Below are positions 1 through 6,020 of a DNA stretch of 7,744 nt, one piece after another; within the stretch, counting starts at the first letter, position 1, and every line of letters begins with the position of its first letter. This DNA comes from SIG291 sp045543455 (GTDB taxonomy: Bacteria; Bacillota; Clostridia; Lachnospirales; Lachnospiraceae). The stretch lies in assembly GCA_045543455.1 (NCBI GenBank), contig JAZQMK010000071.1, positions 1 through 7,744 on the forward strand. The letters are read 5' to 3'. The notes beneath the pieces are model-generated. The model worked only from the letters and a program-made list of their open reading frames with translations. It did not search any database and was not told where the DNA came from. Both the position numbers and the translations under genes were made by a program.

Positions 1-484
1 AGCCCATCTTTGCAAGGTCACCTGCACATGTTAAACCTGCAGGACCTGAACCGATAACTGCTACCTTCTTGCCATTTGTAGACTCTGGTTTAACTGGTAA
101 AATCTTATTTTCTCTTGCATAATCTGCAACAAATCTTTCAAGTTTACCAATTGATACCGGTTCACCTTTGATACCACGAATACATTTACCTTCGCATTGT
201 GATTCCTGTGGACATACACGACCACAAACTGCAGGTAATGCTGACGATTCACTAATTACGCCATATGCGCCTTCAACATCTCCTGTTTTTACCTTTGCAA
301 TAAAGCCTGGAATATCAATAGATACTGGACATCCCTTAACGCATTGTGCATTCTTACATCCAATACATCTGTTTGCTTCTTCCATAGCTTCTTCCATATT
401 ATAGCCTAAGCAAACTTCATCAAAATTAGTTGCTCTAACCTTTGGCTCCTGCTCTCTTACAGGCACTTTCTTTAATACGTCCAT
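1..484 (-). CDS. nfnB: NfnB, large subunit of NADH-dependent ferredoxin:NADP+ oxidoreductase (GltA/GltD-like), 3' part cut off by window edge
   Basis: The first 161 residues of a glutamate-synthase-small-subunit-like flavoprotein are visible. Two cysteine groups that should bind two [4Fe-4S] clusters are present: C40, C43, C48, C52 (RCIGC...QCVKGCP) and C87, C91, C97, C101 (CGRVCP...CEGKC). They are followed by IGKLERF, whose E116 lies where NfnB is known to supply a Glu ligand (my alignment from memory), and by the FAD-binding Rossmann motif VAVIGSGPAGL at 141-151. The family resembles homotetrameric NADPH glutamate synthase small subunit (gltA), and this fragment alone cannot exclude that. 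Direct coupling to nfnA, and no glutamate synthase large-subunit gene in view, favour NfnB, the NADPH-side and bifurcating-FAD subunit of the cytoplasmic transhydrogenase. The start ATG (484-482) overlaps the nfnA stop codon (TAATG) and has a near-perfect Shine-Dalgarno, GGAGGTGA at 498-491. The rest of the gene lies beyond position 1. Confidence 0.88.
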   Translation of the reverse strand, partial: MDVLKKVPVREQEPKVRATNFDEVCLGYNMEEAMEEANRCIGCKNAQCVKGCPVSIDIPGFIAKVKTGDVEGAYGVISESSALPAVCGRVCPQESQCEGKCIRGIKGEPVSIGKLERFVADYARENKILPVKPESTNGKKVAVIGSGPAGLTCAGDLAKMG

Positions 485-1374
485 TATTTGTCACCTCCGC
501 AACCACAACCACCATGGTGATGTGTATCTCCTTCTCTTAACTTAAGAATAGCTCTGCCTTCTTCTGTCTTGTACATCTGTTGTCTCTTCATAGCTTCATC
601 AAAATTAACTAAGTGTCCGTCAAATTCAGGACCGTCAACACAGGCAAACTTAACTTCATTACCAACAGTAACACGACATGCACCGCACATACCTGTACCA
701 TCAACCATAATAGGGTTAAGGCTTACGATTGTTGGGATTGCAAGTTCCTTTGTTAAAATACAAACAAACTTCATCATAATCATAGGTCCGATAGCTACAC
801 ACGCATCATATTTCTTACCTTGATTATTAACTAAATCTTTAATTACATCAGTAACCATACCTTTTCTCTCGTAGCTTCCGTCATCAGTTGTAACATAAAG
901 ATTACCGGCAACTGCTCTCATCTCATCTTCAAGAATTAATAAATCCTTATTCTTTGCACCAATGATAACGTCTACATCTACGCCATGCTCATGTAACCAT
1001 TTTACCTGTGGGTAAACAGGTGCTGTACCAACACCTCCGGCAACAAATAACATTTTCTTCTTTTTTAATTCTTCAATGTCTTCATTAACAAATTCAGAAG
1101 CACATCCTAAAGGACCTGTAAAGTCTCTAAATGAATCTCCTACCTGTAATGTAGCCATCTTTTCTGTTGAAGCACCAACAATCTGGAATACGATTGTTAC
1201 GATACCTTCTTCGCGATTATAATCGCAAATTGTAAGTGGAATTCTCTCACCCTTTTCGTCCATCTTAGCGATGATGAATTGTCCAGGCTGACAAGATTTT
1301 GCAACTCTTTCGGCTTTTACATCCATAAGATAAATCTTTTCAGCCAATTTTTCTGCTTTTAAAATTTGATACAT
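484..1374 (-). CDS. nfnA: NfnA, small subunit of NADH-dependent ferredoxin:NADP+ oxidoreductase (PyrK-like FAD/NAD-binding, [2Fe-2S])
   Basis: A 296-residue cytoplasmic flavoprotein of the sulfide/dihydroorotate dehydrogenase-like family. The FAD-binding barrel carries RIPLTICD at 44-51, and the NAD-binding domain carries GGVGTAP at 113-119 and IGPMIMM at 195-201. A C-terminal ferredoxin-like cluster motif runs from D225 through C230 and C233 to C245 (VDGTGMCGACR...FACVDGPEFDG). In PyrK the first ligand of this C-x4-C-x2-C pattern is Cys; here it is Asp, matching the three-Cys/one-Asp [2Fe-2S] site known for NfnA. With NfnB it should use reduced ferredoxin and NADH to reduce NADP+ by flavin-based electron bifurcation. 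The protein ends in an unusual His/Cys/Gly tail, HHHGGCGCGGDK (285-296). An ATG four codons upstream (1386) is in frame, but its G begins the GGAGG site, so ATG 1374 with a 5-nt spacer is preferred. The gene sits 20 nt after the zinc-ribbon gene and overlaps nfnB by one base. Confidence 0.92.
   Translation of the reverse strand: MYQILKAEKLAEKIYLMDVKAERVAKSCQPGQFIIAKMDEKGERIPLTICDYNREEGIVTIVFQIVGASTEKMATLQVGDSFRDFTGPLGCASEFVNEDIEELKKKKMLFVAGGVGTAPVYPQVKWLHEHGVDVDVIIGAKNKDLLILEDEMRAVAGNLYVTTDDGSYERKGMVTDVIKDLVNNQGKKYDACVAIGPMIMMKFVCILTKELAIPTIVSLNPIMVDGTGMCGACRVTVGNEVKFACVDGPEFDGHLVNFDEAMKRQQMYKTEEGRAILKLREGDTHHHGGCGCGGDK
491..498 (-). promoter_or_regulatory. Strong ribosome binding site of nfnB, inside the nfnA 3' end
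   Basis: GGAGGTGA on the minus strand is fully complementary to the 16S rRNA 3' end over eight bases and lies 6 nt before the nfnB ATG. It is encoded by the Gly-Gly-Asp codons closing NfnA, so ribosomes finishing nfnA end on top of the next initiation site. This arrangement suggests translational coupling and balanced subunit synthesis. Confidence 0.85.
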
Positions 1375-1379
1375 ATATA

Positions 1380-1384
1380 CCTCC
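1380..1384 (-). promoter_or_regulatory. Ribosome binding site deciding the nfnA start
   Basis: Minus-strand GGAGG lies 5 nt before ATG 1374. The upstream in-frame ATG at 1386 overlaps this site by one base and has no comparable Shine-Dalgarno of its own, so the downstream ATG is taken as the start. Confidence 0.8.
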
Positions 1385-1394
1385 ATAAATAATA

Positions 1395-2954
1395 TTATTC
1401 TTGAATTTTATATACACCATTTTCCAACACAACTGTACATACCTCTGCAGTATGAGCATCAACACCATACATATAGTTTTGTCTTGAACCATCTAATTCG
1501 TACCACATAATATAAAGTGTTCTGTCTCCAATTGTTTTCTTGGTTCGGTATACAAATTTTACTTTTTTACCTGCAAGTGTTTCATTACCACCGTTTTCTA
1601 AAATTCCTTTTGAAATCAAATCACTCTTTAAATATTCAATAGCCTGTGTGTATGAATATTTAACCGGTAATTCTAATATATAAGCTCTTGTGGAAACCAC
1701 ACTTGTAAGTCCATATCTGTTTTTAACAATAACTGACAAAATATTTTGTCCTTTTTTCATCTTGATTTTTTCATCCGGATTGTACTCCACGAACTTGTCA
1801 GTAAGTGAATTATATGCCACTGTATCCCATATATAATAAGCCTTTCCGCCTTCCGGAATATTAGAAATCTCAATTGTTTTTTCAGTGCTATATTGACCAC
1901 TTGCCACTGAAATTACAGGAGCTGTTGGTCTTTCATAACTGATATAATATGTAAGACCTATAACATCACTCATTACGCCAATATCGCTTATAGCAATAAC
2001 CTTAATCTCATGACTGCCCTCTTCAAGCTGTAATGAGCCTGTAAGCTCGTTACTTAATGCATTTGGAATTGAACCATCCATTGTATAATAAATCTTAGAT
2101 GCGTTAGCACTTGTAAACTCCAGCGAAATATTTTCTGTATATGAGCCAGATTCAATATTAACTGTAGGAGCTGCAATCATATATTTTGTTAACTGGGCAA
2201 AACCTGGCTTATTCTTATATTGTGCCATAAGTTCATTAAGCTTTGCACCATTTCTTGAACTGTAATATAACTCTGCTAAAGATGTCAGTGCCTCAACATT
2301 ATCCGGTTCTACAATTAAAACCTTATCAAGACTTTCTATAGCCTTTTGTACATTACCGCTGGCATAATAGCAATCGTATAAACACATATTCATAATAGCC
2401 AGTTTTTCTGTTTCCTTAGAATTAGTAAGCTTTACTGCTTCTTCAAAATAAGGAACTGCATCTGAATATTTTTGTTCATTGTATAAAGATACTGCTTTAT
2501 TATAATTGAAATCATATGATGACTCGTAGCTTGATTTTATAATAAATATTAAAATAAATGCAACTGCAAGAAATGCAACAACTAAAGACAATATAACAAT
2601 ATATGTTGTTTTCTTATTTGCCTTTTTTCTCTTCTTCTTTGTCTTAGTTACATCATCTGAGAAATCCATATCGATTAAAGAATATATGTTTTCTTCATTA
2701 TCTTCTGGTATATCTTCATCAAAATCATATTCAAACTCTTCCACAAGATTAATCTGTGTGTCATCAAAGCTTTCAGTCTTAGCTACTGACTTTAATTCTT
2801 TTTTATCTACTTCGCCTGTGAAATCTATATATTCTAATACAATTGTCTCATCAGGTACACTGTTAGTATCTTCCTTGATATCTACATAAGTACCACAAGA
2901 TTCGCATTTAATTTCTCCTGAATATAGTATATGTCCACATTTTTTACAACGCAT
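1395..2954 (-). CDS. Membrane protein with N-terminal zinc ribbon, TPR repeats and two chitobiase-C-like Ig domains
   Basis: A 519-residue protein with no gene name I recognise. It starts with a zinc ribbon (C3, C6, C17, C20; CKKC...CESC), followed by a strongly acidic linker (about 25-102). A Lys/Arg-rich patch, KTKKKRKKANKK (104-115), precedes one transmembrane helix (about 117-139). The positive-inside rule puts the ribbon and linker in the cytoplasm and the rest outside. TPR-like helices span about 148-250. Two Ig-like domains follow at about 263-338 and 346-429. The first carries KIYYTMDGSIP, typical of the CHB_HEX_C_1 (chitobiase/hexosaminidase C-terminal) fold; in the second this motif has decayed to AYYIWDT. 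The last 90 residues are unassigned. No catalytic residues are evident, so a scaffold, sensor or binding role is likely. ATG 2954 is chosen because GGAGG is 7 nt upstream; the TTG two codons earlier has a 1-nt spacer. The gene lies 15 nt after natB. Confidence 0.85.
   Translation of the reverse strand: MRCKKCGHILYSGEIKCESCGTYVDIKEDTNSVPDETIVLEYIDFTGEVDKKELKSVAKTESFDDTQINLVEEFEYDFDEDIPEDNEENIYSLIDMDFSDDVTKTKKKRKKANKKTTYIVILSLVVAFLAVAFILIFIIKSSYESSYDFNYNKAVSLYNEQKYSDAVPYFEEAVKLTNSKETEKLAIMNMCLYDCYYASGNVQKAIESLDKVLIVEPDNVEALTSLAELYYSSRNGAKLNELMAQYKNKPGFAQLTKYMIAAPTVNIESGSYTENISLEFTSANASKIYYTMDGSIPNALSNELTGSLQLEEGSHEIKVIAISDIGVMSDVIGLTYYISYERPTAPVISVASGQYSTEKTIEISNIPEGGKAYYIWDTVAYNSLTDKFVEYNPDEKIKMKKGQNILSVIVKNRYGLTSVVSTRAYILELPVKYSYTQAIEYLKSDLISKGILENGGNETLAGKKVKFVYRTKKTIGDRTLYIMWYELDGSRQNYMYGVDAHTAEVCTVVLENGVYKIQE
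1405..1432 (-). promoter_or_regulatory. Weak candidate internal promoter for nfnAB
   Basis: On the minus strand, TTGTGT (1432-1427) and TAAAAT (1410-1405) are separated by 16 nt, inside the 3' end of the zinc-ribbon gene. Transcription would begin near 1398, giving a leader of about 24 nt to the nfnA ATG. It could let nfnAB be expressed apart from natAB. AT-rich sequence yields such matches easily, so this is tentative. Confidence 0.25.
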
Positions 2955-2961
2955 AACCAAA

Positions 2962-2966
2962 CCTCC
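2962..2966 (-). promoter_or_regulatory. Ribosome binding site of the zinc-ribbon/TPR gene
   Basis: Minus-strand GGAGG begins three bases after the natB stop codon and lies 7 nt before ATG 2954. It decides that start over the in-frame TTG at 2960 and implies co-translation with natB. Confidence 0.8.
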
Positions 2967-2969
2967 GGT

Positions 2970-4196
2970 TTAAGAACTCTGCATAACCTTCTCGTTATTA
3001 AATAATTTACCTATCAGCAATGTTACCACTACTGCAAGTGCATATATACTAATAGCAGCCACAACCATCTGTGGAACTGTAATAGTCTGTTCAAATATAG
3101 CCTTTATAGCTGTTGGTCCATTACATATCGGTATAAGATATTGTACCAAACCTTCTTTAGAATTACCATACATAGTTGTCATTCCACCAAAAATTACTAC
3201 AAAATATAATGGTAAAACATATGTATTAGCTTCCTTAATAGTTTTTGCAAATACAGCTACTAAAGCAACCAATGCAACATATAAGAAAACAAGACCTATA
3301 ATAAGTATTGTAATCTGTATAAATTGAGTTACTGTAAAGCTTATAGAAAGACCTTCAAACATATTGCCTGAATCTTCCCCTGCAAAATTCTTAACTAAAA
3401 GTGGGAAGCCTACAACCATAGTAATAACATATATAAGCGCAGACAATACTGACATAATCATAAGAGCAACTATCTTGCCCATTGCAATACTAGTACGATT
3501 AACTGGTGTTATAAGAAGTGCTGCCATTGTACCTCTTTCCTTTTCGCCAGTAAATACATCTATACCAATGCTCATAGCTGTTGCAAAAAGTAAGATTGTA
3601 ACCATATATGGAACCATCGAGCCAAGCATCTTGCCAGTTGCTTTCTCATCATCATATATTTCACATTCCTTATTATCTGCATCTACAGTAAACACAACTA
3701 ATTTGTTAACATCACCAATTCTCTGACCTAACAGTTGTTGTCTGTACATCTCTATTATAACAGAATAATTACTTTTTGCCATAGAAGAATAATCTTCCGA
3801 CGGATTATAATATGTATGAATATCTGGTGTCATACTGCCATCATCAATAGCTACTTGTGCAGCAAATGTAATCGGAAACTCAATAATCAAATCTGCTTTT
3901 CCATTTTTAATATCATCTTTTATGGCCGATAAATCTGCATTCCATTTAAGATATGTAATATTATCCTTATTATCTGTACTATCAATAATATTCTTAAAAT
4001 CTGCTGGTGCATCCACAATATATACAGAATTTACATGCTCTTTAACATCATCTTCCACATTGCTAATCATCATAAATATCAATGCATACATACCAATTAA
4101 AATAATAACCGGCAAAATAAACATTGAAAATACCATCTTCTTATCTTTAAATACACGTGCTAATTCTTTTGCACATACTATTTTAACTGTATTCAT
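2970..4196 (-). CDS. natB: ABC-2 type permease, NatB family
   Basis: A 408-residue integral membrane protein of the ABC-2 (NatB/COG1668-like) exporter family. After a short amphipathic start and KDKK, the first helix spans about 21-45. A large extracytoplasmic domain follows (about 46-190). Then come roughly five more helices, near 194-212, 242-264, 293-318, 328-346 and 382-402. The hallmark cytoplasmic-loop motif GEKERGTMAALLITP (217-231) follows the second helix. In Bacillus subtilis the NatA/NatB pair exports Na+, but related pairs export other substrates and nothing here fixes the substrate. The start ATG overlaps the natA stop (TAATG), and a GGAGGG site at 4211-4206 lies 9 nt upstream inside natA, so the two are translationally coupled. 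Length and layout look intact. Confidence 0.9.
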   Translation of the reverse strand: MNTVKIVCAKELARVFKDKKMVFSMFILPVIILIGMYALIFMMISNVEDDVKEHVNSVYIVDAPADFKNIIDSTDNKDNITYLKWNADLSAIKDDIKNGKADLIIEFPITFAAQVAIDDGSMTPDIHTYYNPSEDYSSMAKSNYSVIIEMYRQQLLGQRIGDVNKLVVFTVDADNKECEIYDDEKATGKMLGSMVPYMVTILLFATAMSIGIDVFTGEKERGTMAALLITPVNRTSIAMGKIVALMIMSVLSALIYVITMVVGFPLLVKNFAGEDSGNMFEGLSISFTVTQFIQITILIIGLVFLYVALVALVAVFAKTIKEANTYVLPLYFVVIFGGMTTMYGNSKEGLVQYLIPICNGPTAIKAIFEQTITVPQMVVAAISIYALAVVVTLLIGKLFNNEKVMQSS

Positions 4197-4972
4197 TATT
4201 CAACACCCTCCATACACTGTTTGTAAAATTCAAAAAATGCATCTTCCAAATCAGCTGCATTGGTCTGAGTCAAAAGCTCTTCTAAAGTACCTTCTGCAAC
4301 CTTTTTTCCACTTATAATAATTGCTATACGGTCGCAAAGCTTTTGTGCTTCAGACATAATATGTGTTGAAACGATTACAAGCTTACCTTTATTCTTTAAT
4401 TCGATAAGGTAATCTGTAACAAGTCTGGCTGTTATAATATCAAGACCATTAGTAGGTTCATCAAAAATAACCACCTGTGGATCATGAACTAATGAAACAG
4501 CAATAGCTGCTTTTTGTTTCATACCTGTTGACAATTCTGCAATCTTCTTATTTTCAAATTCCGATATACCAAAATGATCAAACAATTCTTTTCTTCTTGC
4601 TTCGATAACATCCGGTGCCACATTATACATCTTACCAAAGAAGTCGAATAAATATTTTGGTGTAAATTGTGGATCAAGCTTAATATCATTTGTAAGAAAG
4701 CCTATCTGCGAACGTACTTCCTTTGGATTCTTAATGCTGTCAAATCCACCAACACTTACACTACCGTCTGTAGGCTTTAAAAGTGTAGAAATACAACGCA
4801 AAGTCGTTGTCTTACCAGCACCATTAGGGCCTAAAAGACCAAATATTTCACCTTTATTAGCCACAAAGCTAACATCATCCACCGCAACCTTTAAGTTGCT
4901 CTTTGCTTTTTGTTCAAGCATCTGCTTTTTGTTAAGTTTATATACCTTGGTTAAATTATTAATTTCAATCAA
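4196..4972 (-). CDS. natA: ABC transporter ATP-binding protein, NatA family
   Basis: A 258-residue cytoplasmic ATPase that should power NatB. With the chosen start, Walker A is GPNGAGKT (48-55), the ABC signature LSTGMKQ (147-153), Walker B VVIFDE followed by PTNGLD (167-178), and the switch histidine is in STH (H204). The Q-loop reads GFLTND where many ABC proteins have GxLPQ, so the usual Gln is replaced by Asn. All other catalytic residues are intact. Start choice is uncertain. A TTG at 4972 gives an N-terminus of the common MIEINNLTKVY form, with GGGG (4985-4982) 9 nt upstream. A GTG at 4987 would add five residues (MGYFT) but has no clear Shine-Dalgarno. The gene is first in the five-gene cluster, behind a strong promoter. 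Confidence 0.9.
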   Translation of the reverse strand: MIEINNLTKVYKLNKKQMLEQKAKSNLKVAVDDVSFVANKGEIFGLLGPNGAGKTTTLRCISTLLKPTDGSVSVGGFDSIKNPKEVRSQIGFLTNDIKLDPQFTPKYLFDFFGKMYNVAPDVIEARRKELFDHFGISEFENKKIAELSTGMKQKAAIAVSLVHDPQVVIFDEPTNGLDIITARLVTDYLIELKNKGKLVIVSTHIMSEAQKLCDRIAIIISGKKVAEGTLEELLTQTNAADLEDAFFEFYKQCMEGVE

Positions 4973-5010
4973 AGTAAAATACCCCACTTTCTAATTTTAT
5001 CATCTATTAT

Positions 5011-5039
5011 ATAATACCATTTTGAGTTTTTTGTGTCAA
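5011..5039 (-). promoter_or_regulatory. Strong sigma-A-type promoter of the natA-natB-nfnAB cluster
   Basis: On the minus strand a consensus -35 TTGACA (5039-5034) is followed by a 17-nt spacer and -10 TATTAT (5016-5011), with an extended TGG just before it. Transcription should start near 5004, leaving about 30 nt to the TTG start of natA or 16 nt to the alternative GTG. This is a strong housekeeping promoter by sequence; no riboswitch or attenuator fits in such a short leader. Confidence 0.8.
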
Positions 5040-5054
5040 TTTACTTGTTAAATT
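5038..5054. promoter_or_regulatory. Candidate operator: inverted repeat across both divergent -35 boxes
   Basis: AATTTA (5038-5043) and TAAATT (5049-5054) are perfect inverted repeats around a 5-nt centre. The 17-bp dyad touches the last two bases of the natA -35 box and covers the whole -35 box of the deacetylase promoter. A dimeric repressor here could block both. In DNA this AT-rich a 6-bp arm could arise by chance, so confidence is low. Confidence 0.25.
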
Positions 5055-5073
5055 TTATAATAAATTGTATAAT
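5045..5073 (+). promoter_or_regulatory. Promoter of the polysaccharide deacetylase gene
   Basis: TTGTTA (5045-5050), a 17-nt spacer and a perfect TATAAT (5068-5073) form a good sigma-A promoter, with transcription starting near 5080. A second TATAAT at 5056-5061 is part of a 10-bp direct repeat (TATAATAAAT, repeated after 12 nt) but lacks a good -35. The leader to the ATG is about 25 nt. Confidence 0.75.
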
Positions 5074-5091
5074 AAATATAAGTTTTAAAAC

Positions 5092-5096
5092 GGAGG
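5092..5096 (+). promoter_or_regulatory. Ribosome binding site deciding the deacetylase start
   Basis: GGAGG lies 8 nt before ATG 5105. It rules against the in-frame GTG at 5033, which would translate through the promoter and this site. Confidence 0.85.
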
Positions 5097-5104
5097 ACAA
5101 TAAT

Positions 5105-5974
5105 ATGAAGATTTACAAGGTTTTTCCTAATGGAGCCAACAAGGTGCTTACATTAAGCTACGATGATGGTAAGCATGCTGACAGACATTTAGTAAGTATG
5201 TTAAATGAATATGGAATCAAGGCGACCTTCAACCTTAATCCTGGTATGGAAGGCGATGAAAATAGAATCCCTATGGCTGAATGGCCAGCACTATATGAAG
5301 GTCATGAAGTTGCATGTCATACACGTACTCATCCTACTATTGACCGTTGCCCTACTTTAGAGGTAATTGACGAGGTTCTATCTGACAAAATAGCTCTTGA
5401 GCAGATTTTCAAACGTCCAATAAGAGGTCTTGCCTACCCTAACGGTTCGTACAGCACAAGAATTGAACGTATTTTAGAGAATATCGGCATCAAGCACGCA
5501 AGAATAGTTGGTGACTACTATGGCGAGGTTATGGTTGCTAAACAAACAAAAGACGCATCTGGTTTTGCAGTTGTAGGTGATACACACGGCTTTGCCTTCC
5601 CTACTAACTATCTTGAATGGAAAGCGACCTGCCACCACAATCACAATTTATTAGGTTTTGCAAATGATTTTGTTAACCTTAATAAAAAACAACATTTATT
5701 CTTGATGTATGTATGGGGTCACAGCTATGAATTTGACAGAGATAACAATTGGGATATGATGGAAGAATTCTGCAAGACTGTATCTAACCGACCTGACATA
5801 TGGTATGCTACCAACATTGAAATTGTTGATTATATGGAAGCCTTTGACAGACTTCAGTTTTCAGCAGATTTAAGCTTTGTGTATAACCCAAGCGTAATGT
5901 CAGTATGGTTATTAATTGATGATAAGCGTGTTATTGAAGTACCTGGTGGTGCTACAGTTGAGTTAAGTGAATAG
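5105..5974 (+). CDS. Polysaccharide deacetylase family protein (NodB homology domain)
   Basis: A 289-residue carbohydrate esterase family 4-type protein, expected to remove acetyl groups from a glycan by metal-dependent hydrolysis. NodB motif 1 is SYDDG (18-22), with D20 as likely catalytic base and D21 as metal ligand. Motif 2 is HTRTHP (72-77), with H72 and H76 as metal ligands. Motif 3 is RGLAYPNG (107-114). A late histidine in VWGHSYEFD (H206) probably fills the motif 5 role. The usual T/SFDDG has Tyr in place of Phe. Residues about 250-289 look like a small beta appendage (SVWLLIDDKRVIEV). No signal peptide or membrane segment is seen from the chosen start, which is odd for a cell-wall enzyme and may mean a cytoplasmic or imported-oligosaccharide substrate. 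The substrate cannot be read from the sequence. It is transcribed alone, divergently from natA. Confidence 0.88.
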   Translation: MKIYKVFPNGANKVLTLSYDDGKHADRHLVSMLNEYGIKATFNLNPGMEGDENRIPMAEWPALYEGHEVACHTRTHPTIDRCPTLEVIDEVLSDKIALEQIFKRPIRGLAYPNGSYSTRIERILENIGIKHARIVGDYYGEVMVAKQTKDASGFAVVGDTHGFAFPTNYLEWKATCHHNHNLLGFANDFVNLNKKQHLFLMYVWGHSYEFDRDNNWDMMEEFCKTVSNRPDIWYATNIEIVDYMEAFDRLQFSADLSFVYNPSVMSVWLLIDDKRVIEVPGGATVELSE

Positions 5975-5984
5975 ATTTTAAAAT

Positions 5985-6017
5985 ATACCCCCAGCGATTA
6001 TTAGTCGCCGGGGGTAT
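5985..6017. terminator. Bidirectional intrinsic terminator between convergent genes
   Basis: ATACCCCC (5985-5992) pairs with GGGGGTAT (6010-6017). After one A-C mismatch, GCGA (5994-5997) pairs with TCGC (6005-6008) around a 7-nt loop. It lies 10 nt after the deacetylase stop and 3 nt after the stop of the leucine-rich repeat gene. The T-rich tail is better on the minus strand (ATTTTAAAATC) than on the plus strand (TGTCTAGTCATT), so termination should be more efficient for the leucine-rich repeat gene. Confidence 0.8.
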
Positions 6018-6020
6018 TGT

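Noticed and set aside
61..252. Minus-strand frame of 63 codons.
   Set aside because: It is an out-of-frame reading inside nfnB; the correct frame runs from ATG 484 to the window edge.
168..404. Plus-strand frame of 78 codons.
   Set aside because: It is antisense to the Cys-rich start of nfnB, whose iron-sulfur motifs establish the minus strand as coding.
1..484. Glutamate synthase small subunit (gltA/gltD).
   Set aside because: The motifs are shared, but the overlapping partner is an NfnA with the Asp cluster ligand and no large glutamate synthase subunit is seen, so NfnB fits better. The missing 3' part could still change this.
484..1374. Dihydroorotate dehydrogenase electron-transfer subunit (PyrK).
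   Set aside because: The first of the four PyrK cluster cysteines is Asp, and no pyrD or other pyrimidine gene is adjacent.
1388..1399. Perfect 12-bp palindrome AATAATATTATT over the stop of the TPR gene.
   Set aside because: It contains only A and T, is too short and weak for a terminator and lacks a T-tract; likely chance in AT-rich spacer DNA.
3364..3726. 120-codon plus-strand open frame.
   Set aside because: It is antisense to the conserved membrane domain of natB and has no convincing ribosome site or recognisable domain.
3922..4317. 131-codon plus-strand open frame.
   Set aside because: It is antisense to natB and the natA 3' end, both strongly supported by motifs, and its translation shows no family signal.
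5033..5104. In-frame GTG extension of the deacetylase giving a hydrophobic N-terminus (VSIYLLNFIINCIINISF) resembling a signal peptide.
   Set aside because: It would translate the -35 and -10 boxes and the GGAGG at 5092-5096, has no Shine-Dalgarno of its own, and is hydrophobic only because AT-rich DNA encodes Ile, Leu, Asn and Phe.
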